A stretch of DNA of 64,000 nucleotides from Xylaria sp. FL1777 (GCA_022578965.1 MU400585.1:124001-188000), one strand, 5' to 3'. Counted from the stretch's first letter, positions 36,286-49,000 are shown. The notes: generated from the sequence alone by a model not told the origin. Numbers and translations are program-made.

Positions 36286-39137
36286 TTAGTAGTATATCTT
36301 CTCCTCCCACACCGGTGGACGGACAGTTTCCGTGTCCCACTCAAGCTTGTTCTTATCCGTGAGCGTACAGCCTTCGTCAGTGATAGGAATAACCTTGCTT
36401 GTATCATGAACCTCTTCCTTCGAAATACCCAGAGCATCCTCGGGAATCCAGAGCAGCGGCGTCCCGCTGGTGACTGAGGGTGGGTAGTAGGCATCACGTT
36501 CGACCTCGTCAGTGTACACGTTATAGACGCCAACATCGCCATTTGGGACTAACTTCCGCATCGTGTCGTAGTCGCAATACTGCCATGGCTTGAAAAATTT
36601 GGAGAATAGCCCAAGTTTCTTTCCACTAGTTGGTTCATGGGTTGATTCATTGGTGATGTTCTCTGTAAGGGACGCCTCCTTGTCACCATTCTCAACAGCA
36701 CCGATTCTATCACGGGAAGCCTCCTCCTCGGCAAGAGTTCTTGGTAGGTTATATAGAAGTGGGTCAATAGCGCTATTGATGGTAAGATGGAACAGAGCGG
36801 TGAAGATTAGGAATACGACCATTAGAACAAGTGGGCCAATAGCGACGGATGTTCCGAATAAACCAATCATACTCAGCTCTGCAATATAGATACCGGTAAA
36901 AAGTTGTTTCAGGGCCCGGGGGTAGATAAGACCGCGGGTATCAACCTGAGAGTCCGTGACAAAGAAGATGTTGTACCTCCATGCAAGATAGAAGATGGAG
37001 ATACCGATTGTAGCAAACCCTAACATCAATGGTGCGATGCCTGCATATGTAATGCCTACAGAATGGTCAATATGCGGTAAAGCCTAGGAAGAGAGGCCAG
37101 AACTCACTGATCACTGCGATGTTAGTATAAACGGGTAGGATGCTACCCCAGGATATGGCGCTCAAGTTCGCCCATTTTGTGTAGAGCGCCCGAGGGGTGC
37201 CAGATAAGAATTTATATATCAAAGTGAAGATGATGAAGCCAACAACCTGTGAGAGTAAACTAGAGGCAATGCCCAGACCCTGAACAATGAAATATGAAAT
37301 ATAGAAGTTGGACGCCTTAGGCAAGTTTTCTGCTAGAAGGCTCGTAACTTGCTCGGGATGCTCGAAAATCTGATATCCTACAGCTGAGGCGGCAGAAGTC
37401 AATGTAGATATCAAGAAGACTTGAACGACTTGAAAGGCAAAGTAGGCATTCTGTGTAAAGAGCTCAACCCGCGACAGACTTGGCTCTCCAGATAGTTTCG
37501 CGCACACTGTCGTCGCATTAGTCATAATGTCAAAGATGACGAGAAGAGAGAGAGAGAGAGAAGCAAATGAGTGAAAAATGGTTCGGCTAGTGACTTACGT
37601 CTCATGACGATAGGGACGAGGGACATTAGAACTGCCAAGAGAACGGATGGTAGAAGGCCTTGCACAAAACCCAAGATCACCTCAGGTATTAATCCGATCC
37701 AATGGAGAAAAAAGATGCTCTGCAGGTACTTGATATTGGAGATGACACCAACAACCGCGACAGGAATGGCCCAAAAGATAATGAGAGCGCTGATGAATCC
37801 GACGACCGCAAACCTTCGGACCACTCTTTGCCACCATGACACCTTCAGTGCGCTCCAAACAACTTCACCTGGAGTCACGCCAATATATTTGGGGGTCATC
37901 TGTAAAGCCTGGTGATGCGCCAACACTTGGTACGCCGATTCGGCATCAGCTTGATTAGTGAATTCGACGAAGACGCTGTTGATTTTCTTATATTTTCCGT
38001 CGCGGTACTCATCCTGACCTTTCTGCACGGCTGGGATGAGACGCTCAAGTTCGGTTCGACACCAGGTGATTGTATCGACCTTCTTACCAACTAGTCCTAG
38101 GAGTCCGAGCCGGTGGGATGGTCGTTTCTTGGGCGGAACCCATCGAGCAGCCAAACTTCCTACCTCGTCGTCGGCAGGGGCAATAGCTCTCTCATCGGCA
38201 GCGCCTTTTTTCATTCCTTTGATGTGTGCGGCATTGGCCAGCTTAAGCAGTTTCACCTCAGCCTTCTCGAGTTTCATAGCAACCTTGTCACGCTCCTTAA
38301 CTAAGTCGTCAAGTTCCTTCGTCTCTCCAGAAATCCACACGTTCTTGACCGAGTCTCCAAAAACCTTACGTAGTCTGGCTTTGTCGAGGTAACGATCAGG
38401 TACAGAAATAAAAAGAACTGTTCGTGAGGAAATTCGGTTGCTGTACATTGGCGATAAGAGGAACGCCTGACGCAGATTGACGTAGAGAATAGACTCGCGC
38501 ACAACCATATACATAACAAACCCGTAGAATATCCATGCTACAAATACGTGAGCATAATACCGGTTGTACTGAGTGTCCTTATCGATATTGGCGTAGGAGA
38601 GCAGGTTAAGCTGACTTTGACCTCCTCCACCAGTGGCGTTGACGGGGAACAAAACCGGCCAGGTGATGCAGCATCCCACAAAACAAATGACAATAAGGAT
38701 CTTGAGAAATCGAAGAAACAAATAGGCATCGAGAGACTGGTGTTGGAGCGGATGGTAGTCGGAAATCCTCCAAAACGCGCCAAACCAATTGAGTAGGCCA
38801 TTCGGGAGGGTTGGAGACCTCTCGCTACACGACCACGATTTGATAAGCAAGGCCATACAATGGGAAGATGGGAATAGATAGACGAAGCGAAACTAACCTC
38901 TCACGCAAGCTTCCTAAGTAGGTCCTGGGGGCATAGAAGCGTCGATGGCTCTTACGCAGAACCAAGAAGATGGACAGGTACACAGCGGCGGTAAGTGCCA
39001 CGGGACCTAGAGTGAGGTACAGACCTGATAGCGACAAGGATAATTAGCATCGGCTCAAAAGTTTCAGAGCTCGGCGGTTAAGAGAACATACCCGCGGCGG
39101 ATGCGTCTGAATCACGCGCTGAGCCGGGCTCGCTCAT
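36286..39137 (-). CDS. CSC1/OSCA/TMEM63-type membrane protein (DUF221)
   Basis: Five exons (39092-39137, 38898-39024, 37599-38824, 37108-37506, 36286-37055) with introns of 67, 73, 92 and 52 bp give 855 residues in one frame. The start is MSEPGSARDSDASAAG, followed by the first membrane helix (LYLTLGPVALTAAVYLSIFL) and the family phrase RRFYAPRTYLGSLRE. Next come two helices around residues 90-165, the cytosolic domain (about 190-380) with VFVEFTNQADAESAYQ, then the RSN1-like 7-TM region with a GFIIFTLIYKFLSGTPRALY stretch. CSC1 proteins are osmolarity- and calcium-gated cation channels; fungi have several paralogues (Rsn1, Phm7, Csc1), and I cannot say which this is. The intron at 37507-37598 carries an AG microsatellite. 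Confidence 0.93.
37545..37561. repeat. AG dinucleotide microsatellite in an intron
   Basis: Eight AG units lie inside the third intron of the DUF221 gene. On the coding strand this is a CT run downstream of the donor, so it does not affect the reading frame. Confidence 0.9.
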
Positions 39138-40009
39138 GCTGGCGAAAACGACCCGCGTCGTTGACCTTTGACAACTATTGATTGAAGGAGAGTAGAAGCT
39201 CAGAGACCCAAGGCGATGTAGCTCAGGGAGTCTTGATGCGGGTTAGTACCTATATATGAGTAACTTTCCCAGGGACCAGCAATTGACTGCTGTACCTGTG
39301 AATGATAGAGTGAGGGCGGATAAAGAAGTTCGGAGGTTTATGTGTCGGGTAAGATAGCAAATTAAAAATGCGAAGTGAAGTGATGACGAAATGAAGGGTA
39401 ATTTACCTACCTGCTAGATATGCATGTCCTTGTTTGTTTTGTCTCAGATGGTACCGGTGCTGGTGCTGGTACCGGTGCAGGCGTTTAGGTATTTCTCTAT
39501 CCCTCTCTCCACGTTACGCAGCAGATGTCGGTCCGTGATAGTCAGAATTAAGTACAGCTCTGCAAATGTAGGTGGCTGGCTAGCTGGCTAGCTGTCTAGC
39601 TGTACGCTGGCTGTACCTATGGCAGAGCAATGGCCAAGATGTCTTTCTCTTCGAGTCAGAGAGGAAAGAGGAAAACGAAGTGTGAATCACAATCAAGAAG
39701 TAAAGATGTAATGTCTGGACCACAGAGTTTGTACGAACGGAAGAATAAGAAAATCCCCAAGTTCCAGACCCACGTCACATCGCGATAAAGTCCAAGATTT
39801 TCAGCAGCCACGATCTTCTGAGAGTTGGCTGGGGGCCAAGAGCCGGGAGCCAAGAGCCAAGCCAAGCTGGATATGGAGACCTATGACGAAACTATGCACA
39901 CACCCTGGTTGAGCTGATTAGGTGGTTTATTAGGTAGAATTAGGTAGCATGAAGGTATCTTGGCCGCGGCAGACAACCCCATGTCCCTACTACGTACCAA
40001 TACTTGCAT

Positions 40010-40056
40010 CAAGTACTACGTACCTACCTACCTACTACCTAGGTACTTACTACAAA
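40010..40056. repeat. TAGGTA/TACCTA motif cluster
   Basis: AGTACTACGTACCTACCTAC and CTACTACCTAGGTACTTAC lie in the divergent intergenic region. Confidence 0.75.
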
Positions 40057-40313
40057 TGCAGGTATCAATACTCAGCTCTGTGCATCCACACTTCATAGAC
40101 TTTTCGACGGTCTCGACTTCTTCGGCCCTGTCCCTCTGTACATATTGTAGTCTGCTACACTGTGCTCTGAAGAGAGGGAACCAAATAATTTCGAGAGAGG
40201 GTGGGTTCTAGACCAAGGGCGAACCAATGACGAACAGAGAGTCATAAGTTAGACTTGATCGGAGCTCAATCTACTGTTTACTCGGTGACATGAAGCGTCC
40301 CACGAAAACGAGA

Positions 40314-40405
40314 TACTACCTAGGTATACTAGGTACCTACCTACACACTTACATTAGCGCTATCAAAATAGGTCCACGGGTACCTACCAACTACCTAGGT
40401 ACACT
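40314..40405. repeat. TAGGTA/TACCTA motif cluster
   Basis: CTACCTAGGTATACTAGGTA, CCTACCTACACACTTAC and CAACTACCTAGGTACAC lie within about 90 bases. Confidence 0.75.
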
Positions 40406-41641
40406 TTTCACGACATTCACCAATTATACATACAATAACCACCCCAACCAGCGCCTCAAAGATCTATCACATTGTGTCACTTCCAGCGCCATTCTACAGA
40501 TGCGAAGGTACAGCACGATGGCATCCATGAAGCAAGCCTACGGACAAACAGCGAGCAATTTGTCTTTCTAGTCTGCACATATCTAGCTGTTGTGGTGGTT
40601 TCATATTAATGCTGCCGCGCGTTGTTCCGGGGTTTTATGACGGGCTTGCCACAACGAGTGAGCTCGCTCGGCCCGGCCATCGATAATGGCATGTTCAGCT
40701 CAGGGTTTGATTGTTGATCTCGGTCGTAGCTAGCTAGTCGTTACACCCACTATTGTTTTTTAGTGCCGATGTTGGCCGCGAGCAATACCTACCGCAGGTT
40801 TCTAAACACGCTTCAACGCAATAGTTATTAACCGTAGTGGCTTCGTCGTTATGAACGAAACCGAGAAGCTGGGCAACCCGATTCCTATCGAGTATGAGTT
40901 GCATGAGCTTTTTGGTAGTCAACTGACCACCACGCAAGGAATGCCAGCCCATATTACCCAGTACGGACAACAAGGCCGTGCTGGATAAACGACTTCAGAA
41001 GCCGCAAGGCACGGGAACAGATATTTTAATCGATTCAGACCCAGGGCCGTCTTTCGATGGGAGAAATAAATGATTACTATCCGTTCGCAATACGCTGCCG
41101 GCACTGTAAACTCTGCTGTCTCTAAAGGCCTTTGTGAAGGCACACAAGAGATTAGCCGGATCCGGAGGGCTTTATACCCATCCCAGTATCCTCCTTCGAC
41201 GCTTTAGATGACCTTGCTGAATTGTGACGGGCTATTGGTGTGTAGAATAGCTACTAGATTATTAGAAGGTAACACTATACGTTGCAAGCAGTATTCCATC
41301 GTCGATAATGTCTTGCATGATCCCGCAGAATATCCAACTGGAATCTATAGGGACCATTGACAATTGAGACTGTTAAGACGAGAACGTCTTTGTCCATTAA
41401 GAGCCAACACAAGAATGTCTCAGACCCTACTCAACATTCCTCTTCCGGAAAGAAGCAGCCTCTCTTATCTCGCTTTGATGGCCACCGACAATGAATCGTA
41501 GAATCCTGCCCTTACCGTTGCTGGATTGTCTCTTCAACACTCGAGATCAGCATCAGGTGCCGTTCATACATTCAACTTAAGGGGGAACCGCCATCGTCCG
41601 ACTGAAGCGCACTCACAGCTTGAAGAGTATTCGCAGCCATC

Positions 41642-44600
41642 ATGGCTACCAATCCGATGGCGAGCAACCAGAAATGGGATGGTCAAGTGGTGAGTAATGC
41701 CATGATCGGGCCTAATCCGGCACCGGCGCCGCAAGTGACGGAAGTGTACGACAACATGACAGGTTTTATCAAGAGCACGCATTGGTCGAAGCCTTATTAC
41801 AGCGCATTAGTCCATAATAATCCTCAGCTTCCCTACCACTTACTTGAGCACGTTAATTGCACCTATTTATCAACGCCCGGCAGAGCGCCAACTCTACTCG
41901 CCTTGAAGCAGCATGCCCAATCTCTAGCCGTGCTGATCTCACTGCTAGCACCAGCCCAGTTTGGAGGTACCTTAGAGCCACCAAATGAAGGGAAGATAAA
42001 CGGGGATGGCCCTTTCGCCGCGGAGCAGGCGTTTGACTGGCTCAACAATCTACATGAGCACTACGATACAGATGATAGAGCGCATAAGAAACCCCTGAAT
42101 GCGCTAGCGAATCTCGTGAAGAGCAATAGCGACACAAGAGGACCAAAATGGCATTGTCCTCTTGACACTACGGGGATAGAATTTCCCGAAAAGCATCCTT
42201 TCCAGCAGTATCGCCCTTACGAGACGCATATGACGCTGCTAATGCATGCCAACGAGATTCTAGAGCGCCTGGACCACGAATACTCGGCCATGGGCGGCAT
42301 TCTCGGCATCATCCCACTCGACAGCGACAATGTAGAAGAGCAACGAGCTCTCACGCAGGCCAAGACGACCCTGGTGGGCCAATGGATTCTATATACACAG
42401 CATCTCGTAGCCCGTATGCATGAGCTCGAGATCGCTTACGGCAATAGTCTGGATTTACTTGCAAACGAGGCCATTGTTCCTATGCAGCACATTGGCATCC
42501 ACGGGCCAGACGGTCGTTCCGGCCGAGATATTGTTTTCCCGCAAGACAGATGGATCATGGCGAATGCCGGCGATGATGTATTCACTTTGATTCACCGAAT
42601 GCTCGATCGAGCGGAAGCTCATCAGAATGCCCAAGATGACAAATTTGCGGAACAAAATGTGCTGGGTGACGCGGCGTATTCCGGTAACGATGATCTTAAA
42701 TATCGTGGTATCGTCAAGGTTGATTTGAATACCCGTTTTTATCGACTGAGAAGTAGCGGCCACGGACCCCTTTTCGTTCTCCCCGCCTTCGGGGATCGCA
42801 CGAACACCAAGCACACGAGGGACATGGAAAACCGACCTACCGTGGTCGCCATACCGCAGCCCGATACCAAGGAAGCCGTTAACTCTTGGGAATCAAAGCA
42901 CAAAGATGTTGACAACCATATGCTGAAGCTTAGGATAGATAAATCTAACCTTGAGGCGAAGGTCTCTCAGCTCCAATCGTCGGTAGCGATGCGCGATCGC
43001 GAAATCGAGAGGTTGAATGAAATCCACAAACAATACGAGGACAAGGTTGCCAAAGAAGACAAGGACCTAGCGAAAGAGGCGGTTCACCTCCGTGAAAATA
43101 TTCGATATTTCCAGGTGCTGGTAAAAGAAGGTAACGAGCGTGAAATGGCCCTTAAACAAGAAGTGCAAAACTTCAAGGACGCCAACATCAGCGTCCAAAA
43201 CGATCAGAATCCTATCAATCCCCTAGTAAACAAAATCAATGACCAACAGTCTCAAATTCGAGACCTACAAAAAGAGATCAAGGAGCGTGACAAGAAAGTA
43301 GAAGACCTTGCACGAGATAATGATACACTTCGTATTCTGAACAGCTCGCCTCTGAACAACTCGTCAGCTGCTAGCCCAGCGCAAGTAACACAGCTTCGAG
43401 CTCAGCTCGCCGGTTGCCAACAAGAGAGACAGCTGTTGCTGCAGGAAATCCATAACCTCAAGAAAGCAAAGGCAGTCAAGGGCAAGATCCTTAATTTCCC
43501 CGAGGGCTTCAAGTTCGATTTTGGAAGTACCTTTGAGGACACAGGTCTCGGAATCACAGCGTGCTCCACTGAGCACTACAAGGCTCTACTGGAAGCCGAA
43601 AAGGAGAGAAATGACTATCGGCATGAGGTGGACAACAGGACCCTAGACGCACACGCGTCCCAAGCAGAGTTGAACACATGCAAGGCTGAATGTTCTCGAT
43701 TATTAAAGGAGAACGCGGGGCTGAGGGCTACGGGTAATGTAGCTAAACCACCAAAGATAATCAACCTACCGTGGGAGTTAAAATTCACCAGCACCTACAG
43801 AGACGACACTCAAGGACTCATCGTTCTCTCTACAGGCTGGTACGATCAACTCATCGCTGCCGAGAAGAATGCCAGTGAAAACACGCGTACGATCAAGGCC
43901 TTAGTGAAAAAGATCGCGACACTAAAAGAGCCAGTCGAGGTCAATTTGGCTGGCGCATCATTTAGCTCGCTTAAAGGGGAACTAGGGAATTCTAAAGTAT
44001 ACAAGGACACCAAGAGCAATGTTGCCATGTTGACGCTCAGTTATCTTGACGAACTTCAAACGGCAGACAAAACTAGGGCCACCATCCAGCAACAACTAGA
44101 CGAATCTCAGTTGAAGGTTCAAACTCTAGAGCAACATCTGAAGGATGCAAGAAAGCAGCTCGACGATTCCGTTAAGGGCCAGAATAGCATCGACACTCAG
44201 CTACCGGACCTCCAGAACGAGCGAGATGACCTAGAGGCCCAGCTAACTAAGGCTCTAGCGAATCGAGTACAACTCGAGGAGCAAATCCAGAGCCTAACTT
44301 TAAACAAGCCGGCATCTGCCCTGGAATCTCAGGTTCTCAAAGTGCAGAAGCAGCTGATGGATTCTACGAAGAATGTAGAGGAAAAGGAGAGTGAGCTCAA
44401 GGAGCTTCAAGGACGCTATAACATGCTTCAGCTGAACGAGACCAACCTGCGGAACGAGGTTACGTCCCTTCGACAGAAGTTAAGCAACACACAGAAGAAC
44501 GCCCCGTTAACAAAAAGCAGTACCACACAGCAGAAAGGCCAGGAAAACGAAGAATTACAAGTAGCGAGGGAGGAGCTCAAGCTTTACAAAGCCGAGCTGG

Positions 44601-44950
44601 AAACAGTACAGCGGTTATGGAACGACCTCCAAACACAGCACGTGAATGTCCAGACAGACCTCGAGAGCGCGCAAAAGAAATACGATGAGGAGAAGTCGCA
44701 TCTGAAGCAGAAGCTAGAAGAGAGCAATCAGTCAATCAAGGTCCTCCAGATGAAGGTCCTTGCCGACCCGAACAACCTTCAGCCCGTCATCATTGAAATG
44801 GAGGCGCAGCGAGACACAGCAAGAAAGAACCGGGATCAGCTACGGGAGAACGTCAAGAAGTTGGAGCAGCAGTTAGCGAAGCAGAAGAAGGACTGCGAAG
44901 CCGAGAAGAGCGCGCTACAGGCGAAAATCGCCAACTTGGGCAAGAAATAA
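41642..44950 (+). CDS. Large coiled-coil protein with three copies of an unrecognised motif
   Basis: This is a single uninterrupted frame of 1102 residues starting at CATCATGGCT. The first 300 residues look globular, with phrases such as LPYHLLEHVNCTYL and ALKQHAQSLAVLISLL that match no family I know. From about residue 400 to the end the sequence is heptad-rich coiled coil (for example KVSQLQSSVAMRDREIERLN). The coil is broken by three similar segments at about residues 613-660, 704-745 and 764-812. Each has a hydrophobic start (KILNFPEGFKF, KIINLPWELKF, VEVNLAGASFSSL), a Tyr/Phe-Asp-Thr element, an LS/CS-x-x-x-Y element and an AEK-like exit into coil. The layout resembles a structural or tethering protein, but no function can be assigned. 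No signal peptide or membrane segment is visible. Confidence 0.85.
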   Translation: MATNPMASNQKWDGQVVSNAMIGPNPAPAPQVTEVYDNMTGFIKSTHWSKPYYSALVHNNPQLPYHLLEHVNCTYLSTPGRAPTLLALKQHAQSLAVLISLLAPAQFGGTLEPPNEGKINGDGPFAAEQAFDWLNNLHEHYDTDDRAHKKPLNALANLVKSNSDTRGPKWHCPLDTTGIEFPEKHPFQQYRPYETHMTLLMHANEILERLDHEYSAMGGILGIIPLDSDNVEEQRALTQAKTTLVGQWILYTQHLVARMHELEIAYGNSLDLLANEAIVPMQHIGIHGPDGRSGRDIVFPQDRWIMANAGDDVFTLIHRMLDRAEAHQNAQDDKFAEQNVLGDAAYSGNDDLKYRGIVKVDLNTRFYRLRSSGHGPLFVLPAFGDRTNTKHTRDMENRPTVVAIPQPDTKEAVNSWESKHKDVDNHMLKLRIDKSNLEAKVSQLQSSVAMRDREIERLNEIHKQYEDKVAKEDKDLAKEAVHLRENIRYFQVLVKEGNEREMALKQEVQNFKDANISVQNDQNPINPLVNKINDQQSQIRDLQKEIKERDKKVEDLARDNDTLRILNSSPLNNSSAASPAQVTQLRAQLAGCQQERQLLLQEIHNLKKAKAVKGKILNFPEGFKFDFGSTFEDTGLGITACSTEHYKALLEAEKERNDYRHEVDNRTLDAHASQAELNTCKAECSRLLKENAGLRATGNVAKPPKIINLPWELKFTSTYRDDTQGLIVLSTGWYDQLIAAEKNASENTRTIKALVKKIATLKEPVEVNLAGASFSSLKGELGNSKVYKDTKSNVAMLTLSYLDELQTADKTRATIQQQLDESQLKVQTLEQHLKDARKQLDDSVKGQNSIDTQLPDLQNERDDLEAQLTKALANRVQLEEQIQSLTLNKPASALESQVLKVQKQLMDSTKNVEEKESELKELQGRYNMLQLNETNLRNEVTSLRQKLSNTQKNAPLTKSSTTQQKGQENEELQVAREELKLYKAELETVQRLWNDLQTQHVNVQTDLESAQKKYDEEKSHLKQKLEESNQSIKVLQMKVLADPNNLQPVIIEMEAQRDTARKNRDQLRENVKKLEQQLAKQKKDCEAEKSALQAKIANLGKK

Positions 44951-45195
44951 ATGTCGTGGGGAGATAGATAGGTAGGTAGTTGGTTGTTAGACGAAGCTCA
45001 AGGATGTCGAGAGGAATCTGGCGAGTTCTTTGTTTGTGTGTTGGTGGGCAACGTGTATTGTAGCTGTTCATGGCCCGTCTACTATGTCCTCTTGTCAACC
45101 ACAGCTCAGCTGCGAGCCGAGGTCTAGGTATTCGCAAAGAAGAATTTCATTTGTTTCACCACGCTGTTCGTTTTGCAACGTTCCATATGTGGGTA

Positions 45196-45316
45196 CATGT
45201 ATACGTACTCTACCTACTTACTTAAGTACCTACCTTATGTAGGTATTTAGTGCTACCCTACTTAGGTAAGCTACCTACCTATGCGTAGGTAGGTAAGTAC
45301 TGAGTTAGGTAATCGA
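45196..45316. repeat. TAGGTA/TACCTA motif cluster
   Basis: Dense alternation of TACCTAC, TTAAGTACC, TAGGTATTTAG, TAGGTAAGC and CGTAGGTAGGTAAGTAC. Part of it can fold as inverted repeats because the word and its complement are both present. Confidence 0.8.
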
Positions 45317-45637
45317 GAGAGCGTCGTCCCGACAACCAAAATACCCCGCAGTAAACAGACCCCTCCGAGCTGCTCTTTTTACGTGACCTGCTCCAAAAAG
45401 AAGGCAATCCGCGCCAATAGCCAATACCACCGAGTCGAAACAACTACCTACTTACCTACCTACCTATCTAGTGCAAGTTGGTTAATTCTGAGGCCAGGGA
45501 TCAGCGGCTCTTCTTTCTTGTTAATTGTGCCCTATTTGTTGTTCTCCCTGGTTGAATATTCTCGCAGATCTGGTCCGAATCTCGGTACAAAGTCTTCTTG
45601 TCATTATCATCATCGTCATTATTGTTGTTATTATTTT

Positions 45638-45778
45638 ACGTACCTACTTAAGTAACCTCCATATACAGCATCGATGTGCACCATACAACCCCTCCCCCAC
45701 TCCGGATCCCAACACACCTAGGTGAGGTATCTACCTACACTAGTGTACACGTGTAGCTACATACCTAGGTAGCTATAC
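45638..45778. repeat. TAGGTA/TACCTA motif cluster
   Basis: CGTACCTACTTAAG, CACACCTAGGTGAGG, GTATCTACCTACACTAG and CATACCTAGGTAGCTATACC lie within 140 bases upstream of the kelch gene. Confidence 0.75.
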
Positions 45779-46029
45779 CATACGATCCTTGGCCTTTTAT
45801 CATCTGAGACCTCTTGATGCCCTTGTTCTATGCTTCACCCCACCTGTCTGCCCTTCGTCCATCGGATCAACCATCTAGCTACTTACCCTGGCCAGCACTT
45901 AGCCTGGTCGACGCAGGCACCCGGTACTAGTATAGGAGACACGTATTGTTTCTAACTCTCTGTCCCTCCACCTTCTCATTCGTCGCTGTTTCGTGCGTGT
46001 CTACTTGCACTTTGGCCAAAGGTGAAACA

Positions 46030-46053
46030 ATGCTTCTATCAAGGTCAAGGTGA
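46030..46053 (+). other. Upstream ORF in the kelch gene leader
   Basis: An ATG at 46030 opens a seven-codon frame (MLLSRSR) that stops at 46053, only 22 bases before the kelch gene start. If the mRNA leader includes it, scanning ribosomes would meet it first. Whether it is transcribed is not known. Confidence 0.4.
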
Positions 46054-46075
46054 AGCAAGAAAGTCTCCGCTCCGG

Positions 46076-49000
46076 ATGTTGTCGCTGTCGCCGCCGGCCG
46101 GCGATGCCGTCGGGTTGCGTTCGCTGCCGCTGCCGCTTCAAGCAGCTACCCGCATCTCGCTGCTGCTTACAGCCTGGGCCTGTCTCTCTGTCACTGCAGC
46201 GGCGCAAACGCTCCCATATATCCCAACAAGCATATTCTTACCTGCGCCAAAGCCCGGGTTGACAGGGAACAATGTAACGGGAGAATTTGCTTACATCTTC
46301 TCCCCGCAGGATAGCTCTGTTGACTTATTGTCACTCGACATATCTACCACACTTGTGGCTTCATCCCTATCTCTCAACACCCTCTCCTCTGGCTTACCGT
46401 TCTTAGAGAACGGCAGCACTGTTTTTTTGCCTTCTCTCGCCGACAATGGATCACTGCTCGTGTATAGCGGAGACTGTTCGACCTCCAACGGCTCCAGTCT
46501 CTGGTCCTTTGATCCCTCCGCTCCCCGTATTCAATCAACACTGTGGGGCCAGGAGGACGTTAAACTATCTACGAGTGCCCAATCAATCAACATAGGGCCC
46601 GGCTTTTTGGGTGCCAGTTTGAGCTTTTCGACCATGTTGGAGCCAGAAACATCGTCAACGAACACCTTCGTATACGGTGGCATGTGTCCAAAAAACGACT
46701 TGAATGGGACCAGCTCTCAATCACAAGCAACTTACTCTAACCAGATGGTCAAAATTTCCATGTCTGGGTCCAATAGTTACACAGTTGAGCCAGTACAAAG
46801 CAGCGGCCCGCCAGTTCCAGAAGCTGGTTTTACATTTACCAACTTGGTTCCGTCGTTTTCGAACCGATCAGGTATTACCACGCAGCAGGTAAACTACGTT
46901 TTGCTTGGCGGACACACGCAGTACGCATTCATCAACATGAGCACGGTAGCAATATGGAGCCTTCCACAAGAGAGCTGGAGCTTCGTATCCGATATTTACA
47001 CGGCGGGGTCCAGTTCGTCGAGCACGGGGTTAGCACTAAATGGCACCGTGGAAAGTGTGGACAGTCGATCGGGTCATACAGCTGTTTTAAACGAAGATGG
47101 GACAGCCCTCATCATATACGGAGGCTGGGTCGGCGATCTTACCCAGGCTGCATTTCCTCAACTTGCTGTTCTCCAAGTTGGATCCGACTACGGCGGCGAC
47201 GGGGAGTGGCAGTGGTCCATTCCAGACACACAGCCTTCGGGTGATGGTATCTATGGTCATGGTGCTACGCTGCTCCCTGGAAATGTGATGATGATCTATG
47301 GAGGCCATGCTGTCTCTTCGTCTGGAGATAGCGATAGGCGAAGAGCTGGCGGCAGTATAGCGTCGTTCCTCAACCTCACTTCAATGACATGGTCTGACGA
47401 CTACACCAACCCATCATACACCGGAAACCCTGCGGAAGGAGGTACGCCTGGGCTGGATAGCAGTCGAAGACAAAAACTTGGCCTTGGCTTGGGCCTTGGC
47501 TTGGGACTTGGGCTGCTCCTCATAATAGTGGCGATTTTAGCGTACATGATATATCGTAAAAGAAAGCAGAATAGGCGCATGATTCGTGATTCTACACTTC
47601 GTGCCCTCGCGCAGGACAACTCACGATTCCTCGGCCACGATGAGTTGGCAGGAGAATACGATCGAGACGGCAATTGGTATACGGGGGGCCCTGATCCGTA
47701 CGTGCGAGGTGGCCGATCGCTCGGCTACCAGAGCTTGCAGACGGGCCCGAACACTCTAGAAACCAGCCGTCACAACTGGTTTGGAGACATGCCTCCGGTT
47801 CCCGCCCCGATGTCACAGGTAAGTAGAAAACCTGTTGCTCCCCGTGCAGCCAGGGGACAGCACCAACCAGCGTCCGCCGCTGGTTACGAACAAGTCTCGG
47901 CTCAGAGGGGCTTAGGCGGTATGAATCCCATCTTTGAAGCCGATGAGGACGACTCCGGCGATACTGGCGAGGAGGCAATAGGCCCTGTGGGCGACGGGCG
48001 ACGCGATAGTGGCGCGTACTCGGATCCCTTCTTAACGCCAACCCGAGAGCGCCCAATCTCTTTCCCCCCACCGGCTCGCGGCTCTCAAACCCCTAGCCCT
48101 GAAGAACGAATGCGTGCTTCTGTTACAGATCCAGATGTCCAAGATTGGATGACCGATGTTGACACGGCAGACGCCTTACTGAGTGGACGTGTCACTGCTC
48201 CGCGCACTGCTGCCACAACCGGAGTTGGACGAACATCGCCATCACGCCGCGGGTTCAATACCACTACCGAAGAGGACGGGTCACGCACAGGGAGCAACAT
48301 TTCTGAGTCAAACCGCAGCAACCTGAGCCGCTCGGGATCTCTACTTCGTCAATTGCGTCCTGGATTCGGCGTTGCGGTTGCTGCGGCGCTCGCTGCGACT
48401 ACTGAGGGGCGAGGAGGCAGTAGTAGCTCGAGCTCGGCACCCAGCTATAATACGGCGCGGAGTAGTTTTCCGACGTTGCAGGCTGAGGGACCAGGGCTAC
48501 TTTTAGGTCGCGAGAAAGAAAGAGAAGAGCAGGAAGATGAGCCACAAGAACCCGGTAGTCCGAGTAAGAACAAGCCCCGTCGCAGCTGGTTTGGCAGTCT
48601 ACGCCGCGTCTTCACTGGTCCCGAGCCCAGTCCCACTGGAGAGATGGATGAAGACAGCCCGTTCCAGGTTACCGTCGTTGAATCTAATGACTTTGAGGCG
48701 CGCCTAGGGAGTCTGGGTGGAATAAGTGGATTTGCGGCCGATGGCTTGTTGCGGAGGAAAGGCGGTCGAGGGGCTTGGGAATCAAATGACGTCGGCTCAA
48801 GTCAAAGTGCGGCGCGCTACGCACCGCTGCAGGGAGCAAGCGGTGAGGGTGAGCATCCCGAAGATGAAGAGTGGGATATTGAGAAGGCTGTCGAGAAGCG
48901 ACTTGTGCAGGTCATGTTCACGGTGCCTAAGGAGCCTCTGAGAGTTGTGAATGCCGAGCCAGATTTTGAAAGCGAGCGAGACGTCGTAGTAGTGGACCCG

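Larger units (their letters stand above)
39138..41641. other. Intergenic region between divergent DUF221 and coiled-coil genes
   Basis: This 2.5-kb stretch holds both promoters. It contains a GGTACCGGTGCTGGTGCT repeat (about 39,449-39,480), a GGCTAGCTGGCTAGCTGTCT-like repeat (about 39,573-39,604) and two TAGGTA/TACCTA clusters (40010-40056 and 40314-40405). Frames up to 93 codons lack recognisable motifs. I see no RNA gene. Confidence 0.7.
44951..46075. other. Intergenic region and 5' leader of the kelch gene
   Basis: The region contains the 3' flank of the coiled-coil gene, three TAGGTA/TACCTA clusters (45196-45316, 45443-45473, 45638-45778), an ATTATCATCATCGTCATTAT-like run at about 45,604, and a pyrimidine-rich leader before 46,000. 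Frames of about 90 codons here are motif-derived Tyr/Leu/Thr repeats and not credible genes. Confidence 0.7.
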
